Assembly: GCA_031732855.1 (NCBI GenBank)
Contig: JAVMKJ010000120.1
Location: forward strand, 1 to 64,000
Source: JAVMKJ01 sp031732855
Lineage (GTDB): Bacteria; Pseudomonadota; Gammaproteobacteria; Competibacterales; Competibacteraceae
Reading direction: 5' to 3'
DNA length: 64,000 nt
The notes below the pieces were generated by a model. It worked only from the letters and a program-made list of their open reading frames with translations. It ran no database searches and was not told the DNA's origin. The stretch's first letter is position 1. The number at the start of each line of letters is the position of its first letter. Positions 59,085 through 64,000 of this stretch are shown here, piece after piece. A program made the position numbers and the translations under genes.

Positions 59085-59888
59085 ATGACCCCACTGCTCA
59101 CTCCCCTGCCCCTGCGTCCCCTGCCCCCGCCGGACGCGGATTTTTCCGATCACCTCCCCACTCAGGACGAACTGCCCTGCGACGACGGCATCCCCATGGA
59201 AACCCCACGTCACGGCTTTCAGATGGGCCTTCTGATCGACGCCCTGCAAGGCTGGCTTACGGCACGCGGCAAGGGCTATGCCGGCGGCAACATGTTTCTC
59301 TACTACAGCCTGGAGCAGATCCGCCATCGCGACTTCATGGGCCCGGATTTCTTCGTGGTGCTGGATGCGCCGCTCGGCGAGCGAAAAAGCTGGGTGGTCT
59401 GGGTGGAACAGGGCCGGATTCCGGATCTGGTGGTGGAATTGCTCTCGGACAGCACCGCCAAATACGACAAGGCCGGCAAGATGGCGCTCTACGCCCGGAA
59501 AGTACGGGTGCCGGAATATTACTGGTACGACCCGTTCGAAGCGAACGACTTTGCCGGTTTCATCCTCGAGGGCGACCAGTACCGACCGTTGACGCCGGAT
59601 ATCCACGGGCGGATTCTCAGTCCGGCCCTGCGCCTCTGCCTGGGACGCTGGGAAGGAACCTACATGGGCGTCGAGGCGATCTGGCTACGCTGGTTCACGC
59701 CGGAAGGTGAAATCCTGCCGACCGCGAGCGAAACCGCCCAGCGGGAAACGGAAAGGGTCAAACAGGAGGCCACCGCCGCCAAACAGGAGGCCACCGCCGC
59801 CAAACAGGAGGCCGCGCTGGCCACGGAACGAGCGGCGCGCCTGGCCGAGCAACTCCGGCGGCTGGGCCTGGACCCCGATTCGTCATGA
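59085..59888 (+). CDS. Uma2-family (DUF820) endonuclease-like protein
   Basis: This 267-aa protein has a Uma2 domain (residues about 10-190) with the PD-(D/E)XK-like core FMGPDFFVVLDAPLGERKSW, VVWVEQGRIPDLVVELLSDS and YWYDPFEANDFAGFILEG. The last ~70 residues are a coiled coil with three EATAAKQ repeats, then AARLAEQLRRLGLDPDSS. Function is unknown; the family occurs in many copies per genome, and a relic of a second copy lies at 55484. The stop overlaps the next start by 4 bp. Confidence 0.9.
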   Translation: MTPLLTPLPLRPLPPPDADFSDHLPTQDELPCDDGIPMETPRHGFQMGLLIDALQGWLTARGKGYAGGNMFLYYSLEQIRHRDFMGPDFFVVLDAPLGERKSWVVWVEQGRIPDLVVELLSDSTAKYDKAGKMALYARKVRVPEYYWYDPFEANDFAGFILEGDQYRPLTPDIHGRILSPALRLCLGRWEGTYMGVEAIWLRWFTPEGEILPTASETAQRETERVKQEATAAKQEATAAKQEAALATERAARLAEQLRRLGLDPDSS

Positions 59889-60208
59889 ATCCCACCGGCG
59901 GGAGAAAAATCCCTTCTCGCCCGTCGCGCCTTGCCCTGCCGGTGCTCGGAGTTTTGCTGCTGCTATTTGTCCTGACCCTGGCGGATGCGGCGTGGCATTC
60001 CCGGACGGTGGACCTTGCCGCCAACCGGGCGCTGGTTCGGGAACTCGGCCTCACCGACCTCAGCCTGTTCACCGAAGCACGTTACACCCGTCATCCCAGC
60101 CAAGCCGACCGGCACGCCCCTTTTCAGGACCACCCAACCGCGCTGGAACATTTCCCCACCGGCTCGCTGCTGCCACCCCCGCCCTGCCTCGCGAGCTGCG
60201 CCGATTAG
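59885..60208 (+). CDS. small single-span membrane protein, unknown
   Basis: This 107-aa protein has a basic N-terminus, one membrane span (LALPVLGVLLLLFVLTLADA) and a periplasmic tail (ANRALVRELGLTDLSLFTEA, RYTRHPSQAD, ALEHFPTGSLLPPP) ending in a CLASC motif. I do not recognise a family. It overlaps the Uma2 gene by 4 bp (ATGA), so it is expressed with it. Confidence 0.65.
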   Translation: MNPTGGRKIPSRPSRLALPVLGVLLLLFVLTLADAAWHSRTVDLAANRALVRELGLTDLSLFTEARYTRHPSQADRHAPFQDHPTALEHFPTGSLLPPPPCLASCAD

Positions 60209-60220
60209 CCAGCGGCGCTT

Positions 60221-60748
60221 TCAGGCATCCCCCCGATCCTGTTTGACTTCGATCAATCGATCGGTGGCGAAGCCCAGCGCCTTCGCCTGCCGGAGCAGAT
60301 CTTCCAGCACGGCCGGCGGCAATTGCCGGGTCCGCGCCAAGATCCACAAATAATCCCGACTGGGACCGCTGATCATGACCCAGGAATAATCAGCCTTGTC
60401 CAGGGCGACGATGTGATAGCCACCGTAGAACGGACCGAAAAACGACACTTTCAGGGAACCGACGGTCGGTTCCCCGGTAAAGTAGGCCCGACCCTCGGCA
60501 TCCTTCCAGATGCCGGCGCGGTCGTCGTAACCCCGGTTCAGCACCGAGAGACCGCCATCGTCGCGCAAGCCATAGGTGGCGCTGACGTTGCTCAAGCCGC
60601 GTTCGAACGAATGATCCAGCCGGGCGATTTCGTACCATTTGCCGAGGTAGCGATTCAGTTCGAAGCCGGTGACGGGGGTGACGCCGGACGGCGGTGCCAC
60701 GGCGCAACCGCACAGCAACAGAACCCACGACAGCCAAAATCTTTTCAT
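60221..60748 (-). CDS. blc: bacterial lipocalin (Blc-like lipoprotein)
   Basis: This 175-aa protein from ATG 60748 has a lipoprotein signal (WLSWVLLLCGCAVAP). The lipocalin G-x-W motif is in FELNRYLGKWYEIARLDHSF, then ERGLSNVSATYGLRDDGG, KVSFFGPFYGGYHIVALDKA and WILARTRQLP. It is probably an outer-membrane lipoprotein that binds lysophospholipids or fatty acids. The frame is open upstream but runs through a dispersed repeat. Confidence 0.94.
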   Translation of the reverse strand: MKRFWLSWVLLLCGCAVAPPSGVTPVTGFELNRYLGKWYEIARLDHSFERGLSNVSATYGLRDDGGLSVLNRGYDDRAGIWKDAEGRAYFTGEPTVGSLKVSFFGPFYGGYHIVALDKADYSWVMISGPSRDYLWILARTRQLPPAVLEDLLRQAKALGFATDRLIEVKQDRGDA

Positions 60749-60800
60749 GGGTGATGATTCTCCGGAATCGACCACGAAGGACAAGAAGGACACATTTTAA
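60749..60800. repeat. dispersed CTTCGTGG-type repeat, copy A
   Basis: The complement of TGTCCTTCTTGTCCTTCGTG plus GTCGA. The same wording recurs at 62757-62806. Both copies sit immediately upstream of a start codon and leave the frame open upstream as SF-SFVVD. Confidence 0.6.
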
Positions 60801-60892
60801 TTTATGCCAATGTTACCGGAAAACCGGCCCGCCCTGGTTATGATACCCTTGCGCATCAGGCTTTCCCCGCGCTCAATCAACCTTCAGCCTCA

Positions 60893-62029
60893 ATGCCCCC
60901 TCTCCTCGAACGGCAGAAATACCTGATCGATTACACCCTCGCGGCCCTGCTGCGGCGCAGGACCCGCAATCTCGGCCTGCTGCTGGTCTACACCCTGCTG
61001 GTATTTCTGTTCGGCTCGGTGTTGCTGCTCGGCCAGGGTTTGCGGCGGGAAGCGGCGGTTTTACTGCAAGATGCGCCGGAAATCATCGTGCAACGGCTGG
61101 TCGCGGGTCGTCACGACCTGTTGCCGGCCGCCTGGCTCGACACCCTGCGACAAATCCGCGGCGTCGGCACGGTTCGGGGCCGGTTGTGGGGCTACTACTA
61201 CGATCCGGCGGTCAAGGCCAACTACACCCTGATGGCCGCGCCCGAGCGGAAACTGGCGGCGGATGAGATCCTGATCGGCGGCGGACTGGCGCGGGTCCGC
61301 CAGCTCGGCGTCGGCGACTATCTCAGCCTGCGCGCCGCCAGCGGCCAGCCATTGCCGCTCAAGGTGAGCGGCGTGCTGGATTCCGTCTCGGAATTGCTGA
61401 GCGCCGACTTGATGCTGCTGTCCGAGACCGGCTACCGCGCGCTCTTCGATCTCCCCCCCGACGTCTTCACCGATGCCGTACTGGAGGTGCGCAACCCCCG
61501 CGAGGCACGCACGGTGGCCGGCAAAATCGTTCTGGCCCTGCCCGCCAGCCGGCCGATCCCGCGGGCGGACATCCTGCGAACCTACGACGCGGTGTTCGAC
61601 TGGCGCGAGGGGGTCACGTTCGTTACCCTGAGCGCCCTGTTGCTGGCGTTCGCCATCCTGGCGTGGGACAAGGCCGCCGGCCTCAGCGCCGAGGAAAAAC
61701 GCGAGATCGGCATCCTCAAGGCCATCGGCTGGGAAACCGGCGACATCTTGCGGATGAAGCTGTGGGAAGGCGCGCTGATCTCGCTGACCGCTTTTTTGGC
61801 CGGCTATGGATTGGCCTGGTGGCAGGTATTCCACGGCGGGGCAAGGCTGTTCGCGCCGGTATTGAAAGGCTGGGCGGTGCTGTATCCCGAGTTCCGGCTC
61901 GCTCCGACGGCAGACCTGCAACCATTGCTGGTGCTGCTGGCGGTGACCGTGCTGCCCTACATCCTCGCCACCCTCGTTCCCGGTTGGCGGGCGGCAACCG
62001 CCGACCCCGACGCGGTGATGCGCGGATGA
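60893..62029 (+). CDS. ABC transporter permease (FtsX/MacB-like)
   Basis: This 378-aa permease has N-terminal span LGLLLVYTLLVFLFGSVLLL, a large periplasmic domain (about residues 45-240), then three spans of the FtsX type (FVTLSALLLAFAILAWDKAA, KREIGILKAIGWETGDILRM, GALISLTAFLAGYGLAWW). The KREIGILKAIGW stretch is the hallmark coupling region. Its stop overlaps the ATPase start (ATGA). The substrate is unknown; the following membrane protein and lipoprotein suggest metal or cofactor maturation. Confidence 0.92.
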   Translation: MPPLLERQKYLIDYTLAALLRRRTRNLGLLLVYTLLVFLFGSVLLLGQGLRREAAVLLQDAPEIIVQRLVAGRHDLLPAAWLDTLRQIRGVGTVRGRLWGYYYDPAVKANYTLMAAPERKLAADEILIGGGLARVRQLGVGDYLSLRAASGQPLPLKVSGVLDSVSELLSADLMLLSETGYRALFDLPPDVFTDAVLEVRNPREARTVAGKIVLALPASRPIPRADILRTYDAVFDWREGVTFVTLSALLLAFAILAWDKAAGLSAEEKREIGILKAIGWETGDILRMKLWEGALISLTAFLAGYGLAWWQVFHGGARLFAPVLKGWAVLYPEFRLAPTADLQPLLVLLAVTVLPYILATLVPGWRAATADPDAVMRG

Positions 62030-62703
62030 TCGAACTCACCGACGTCAGAAAGGTATTCAACGAGGGCCAGCCCAACGAATGCCGTGCGCTGCGCGAAGTC
62101 AGCCTGACCCTGGATCGCGGCGGCACGACCGTGCTCACGGGCCCCAGCGGCTCCGGCAAAACCACCCTGCTGACCCTGATCGGCTGCCTGGCGCGTCCCA
62201 CCTCGGGACGTATCCGGCTCGATGGCCGGCTGCTGTCCAACCTGCCGGAGCGGTTTCTGACCGAGGTGCGGCGCCACACCTTCGGCTTCGTGTTCCAGCA
62301 ATTCAACCTGATTCGAGGTTTGACCGTGCTGGAGAACGTGATGCTGCCAGCCTATCCTCTGGGCCGACCCTACCGCGAATTGTCGGATGCCGCGCGGGAA
62401 TGGCTGGACCGCTTCGGACTCGGCGCCAAGATCGCCAGCAAGGTCGAATGGCTGTCGGGCGGTGAAGCACAGCGCACCGCGCTGGCCCGCGCTCTGATCA
62501 ACGATCCGGCGGTGCTGATCGCCGACGAACCGACCGCCCATCTCGACAGCGTTCTGTCGCGGGAAGTGCTGGCGCTGCTGGGCGAACTGGCGGCCCAGGG
62601 TCGGACGGTGCTGATCGGCAGCCACGATCCGCTGGTGTTCGAGGCGGCTCGGGTGGATCGGGTGATCGAACTGCGCGACGGACGGATTGCCGACCGCCAA
62701 TGA
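62026..62703 (+). CDS. ABC transporter ATP-binding protein (LolD/MacB-like)
   Basis: This 225-aa ATPase has Walker A LTGPSGSGKTTLLTLIGCLA, Q-loop FVFQQFNLIRGLTVLENV, signature WLSGGEAQRTALARALI, Walker B VLIADEPTAHLDS and H-loop LIGSHDPLV. It is the partner of the FtsX-like permease, translated by coupling. Confidence 0.96.
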   Translation: MIELTDVRKVFNEGQPNECRALREVSLTLDRGGTTVLTGPSGSGKTTLLTLIGCLARPTSGRIRLDGRLLSNLPERFLTEVRRHTFGFVFQQFNLIRGLTVLENVMLPAYPLGRPYRELSDAAREWLDRFGLGAKIASKVEWLSGGEAQRTALARALINDPAVLIADEPTAHLDSVLSREVLALLGELAAQGRTVLIGSHDPLVFEAARVDRVIELRDGRIADRQ

Positions 62704-62704
62704 C

Positions 62705-62806
62705 ACCAATAAAACCAGAAAAACCAGAAAAACCAGAAATTTATAATCGAGCATCCTTTCCTTCGTGTCCTTCGTATCCTTCGTGGTCGACCCGAAGAGT
62801 TCGCCG
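62705..62806. repeat. 9-bp tandem repeat and dispersed CTTCGTGG-type repeat, copy B
   Basis: Three units of AAACCAGAA run at about 62711-62738, followed by TTTATAATCGAGCATCC and then TTCGTGTCCTTCGTATCCTT and CGTGGTCGACC. The second part matches copy A at 60749-60800. It is the whole spacer between the ATPase and the next membrane gene. Confidence 0.65.
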
Positions 62807-63805
62807 ATGCTGATGACTCCCGCCATCGTCGCCCTGCACCTCATCGCCCTGAGCGCGACCGGCACGGTGCTGCTGGCCAGCGGCTTCGCCTGGCGGATTC
62901 TGCGCTACTGGGACATCCACAGCGGCAGCGAACGGCAACTGCGGCTGGAGCGGCAAACCTACCTGATCTCCACCCTGCTCGGCTTCGCGCTGGGCGCCGA
63001 ACTCCTGTCGTTGCTGCTGTTCGTCCACACCGCCGAAAGCCTGTCCGGCCAGTTCGTCGGCGCGATGTGCGCCACCGGAGTGCTGAACGTCAACCCTTTC
63101 GGCTTTCCCACCCTGCTGCTGAAAATCGCGGTGTTCTTTCTGGCGGCGCTGTGGCTGCTGCTGAACCGGGTGGACGGCCGGGGCTACGATTATCCACTGG
63201 CGCGGGTGAAATACGGGCTGCTGCTGGCCATCGCGCCGCTGACCCTGGTGGAAGGGATAGCGCAGACCGGCTACTTTCTCGACCTGGAACCGGAGGTGAT
63301 CACGTCCTGCTGCGGTTCGCTGTTCGGCGCCGGCGGTCGGGGAGCGGCGGCGGAACTGGCCGGTTTGCCGGCGCGGCCGATGATGGTGCTGTTTTACGGG
63401 ATGGGTGGAATGATTCTGGTGACGGGTCTGATCCTGCCGCGCCGGCTCTGGATCGGACCGCTGTTCGCCGCCGGCAGCCTGCTGGGTTTCGGCATCGCCA
63501 TCGCCGCCATCATCGCTTTTCTGTCGTTGTACGTGTACGAAAGCCCCCACCACCACTGCCCGTTCTGCCTGCTGAAAGCCGGCTACGACTACGTCGGCTA
63601 CGCGCTCTACCCGCCGCTGTTCGCCGCCACCGCCGCCGGCCTCGGGGCCGGGGTCATCGCCCCATTTCGCCGCATCGCCAGCCTGCAAGCCGTGATTCCC
63701 GGCGAAATCCGGCGGCTGACCTGGCTGGCGCTGGCCGGTTTCGGGCTGTTTTACATACTGGCGACCGGGTTGATGCTGCGCTCCAATCTGGTTCTTTTGG
63801 ATTGA
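62807..63805 (+). CDS. polytopic membrane protein with HHxCPFC motif
   Basis: This 332-aa protein from ATG 62807 (ATG 62813 also possible) has about eight spans. Notable residues are a CCGS motif in the middle (PEVITSCCGSLFGAGG) and ESPHHHCPFCLLKAGYDYVG near residue 255, a probable metal or thiol site at the membrane surface. I do not recognise a named family. It sits between the ABC pair and a broken lipoprotein gene, a layout seen around NosL-like metallochaperones, so a role in copper or another metal's handling is possible. Confidence 0.75.
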   Translation: MLMTPAIVALHLIALSATGTVLLASGFAWRILRYWDIHSGSERQLRLERQTYLISTLLGFALGAELLSLLLFVHTAESLSGQFVGAMCATGVLNVNPFGFPTLLLKIAVFFLAALWLLLNRVDGRGYDYPLARVKYGLLLAIAPLTLVEGIAQTGYFLDLEPEVITSCCGSLFGAGGRGAAAELAGLPARPMMVLFYGMGGMILVTGLILPRRLWIGPLFAAGSLLGFGIAIAAIIAFLSLYVYESPHHHCPFCLLKAGYDYVGYALYPPLFAATAAGLGAGVIAPFRRIASLQAVIPGEIRRLTWLALAGFGLFYILATGLMLRSNLVLLD

Positions 63806-63813
63806 AACCAGCC

Positions 63814-64000
63814 ATGATTACTTCTCTTCACCACGGCAAATCGACCCTCGCGAGTCTTAGAGGCGTTCTTGTACAGCCTCTGGTGAGCTAAGTCGTTGAA
63901 AAAACGCCCTCACCCCCAACCCCTCTCCCAGAGGGAGAGGGGAGTTTTTGTACAGGTTCTTATTCTCCTCGCCCTCGCCTTGCTGCTGGCCGGCTGCGAG
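63814..64000 (+). pseudogene. lipoprotein gene (NosL-like?), broken by MITE; runs off window
   Basis: ATG 63814 begins MITSLHHGKSTLASL. After removing 63860-63959 and one TTA, the frame continues ILLALALLLAGCE to the window end. Together these form a perfect 28-residue lipoprotein signal with lipobox LAGC. With the MITE in place the frame stops at a TAA inside it (63889-63891), and the remaining part has no ATG or GTG start before the lipobox. The mature protein is outside the window, so NosL identity is a guess from context. Confidence 0.7.
63860..63959. mobile_element. MITE copy 4, 100 bp, inside lipoprotein signal
   Basis: About 96% identical to copy 3 (55378-55477). Flanking TTA duplications lie at 63857-63859 and 63960-63962. 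It carries the CCCTCACCCCC...GGGAGAGGGG palindrome. Confidence 0.88.

Noticed and set aside
1..64000. tRNA or rRNA genes
   Set aside because: No cloverleaf-like sequence with a TTCGAATC-type T arm or rRNA core was recognised by eye; TTCGAACC at 35717 and 36460 belongs to the dispersed repeat.

Overview
The window is high-GC proteobacterial chromosome. Gene content (general L-amino-acid ABC transporter, type VI secretion genes, cobalamin synthesis with an ECF cobalt transporter, pdxST, a hybrid kinase operon) points to a gammaproteobacterium. The many dispersed palindromes of the form CCCTCACCCC...GGGGTGAGGG, plus numerous IS and MITE copies, recall Candidatus Competibacteraceae-type genomes. 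That placement is inference; no rRNA or other phylogenetic marker is present.

Layout. 1-528: intergenic DNA with a 212-bp MITE. 529-7368: a leftward redox operon (frameshifted aldo/keto reductase, Zn alcohol dehydrogenase, NAD(P)-binding protein, second aldo/keto reductase, carboxymuconolactone decarboxylase-like protein). It diverges from a LysR regulator gene that an IS3-family element has cut in two. 7428-13201: an AIM24 protein facing a tightly coupled five-gene leftward operon (ATP-grasp, CgeB-like glycosyltransferase, PRTase-TRSP, HAD, PRTase-PELOTA). This is the biosynthetic module known from tellurium-resistance (Ter) associated loci, here with no ter genes beside it. 13522-17708: aapJQMP. 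17725-25054: a T6SS cargo island (VgrG, DUF4123 adaptor, PAAR, duplicated-domain protein, Cys-rich HExxH effector candidate, lipoprotein-like immunity candidate, phage Gp13-like protein) diverging from a fused TssB/TssC-like sheath protein. 25006-28431: a 1141-aa VanZ-VanZ-O-antigen-ligase fusion.

28648-36404: cobalamin genes (cobA, threonine-phosphate decarboxylase, cbiB, cobQ, cobO) with an AAA-ATPase-like/PD-(D/E)XK protein and an L,D-transpeptidase between. 36474-39235: pdxT, pdxS and a PdxA/PdxA2 homologue. 39243-42225: cbiMNQO behind a cobalamin riboswitch. 42519-46841: response regulator, exported protein and hybrid histidine kinase. 46965-47687: aquaporin. 47827-55364: cbiX, cbiC, cbiET, cbiL, cbiG and cbiH, with a MITE and an esterase/NmrA pair lying between cbiG and cbiH. 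55378-57747: a MITE, a Uma2 gene relic and a complete IS1634/IS4-like element. 57822-64000: NamZ-like muramidase, Uma2 protein, a small membrane protein, lipocalin, then an ABC permease/ATPase/membrane protein unit whose next gene, a lipoprotein, is broken by a MITE.

Main themes are B12 synthesis with cobalt uptake, a T6SS toxin/immunity cargo, a Ter-type metabolite operon, and strong activity of small elements: four MITE copies with TTA/TAA duplications, two IS elements with visible target duplications, and palindromes that supply ribosome-binding sites or have entered a reading frame.
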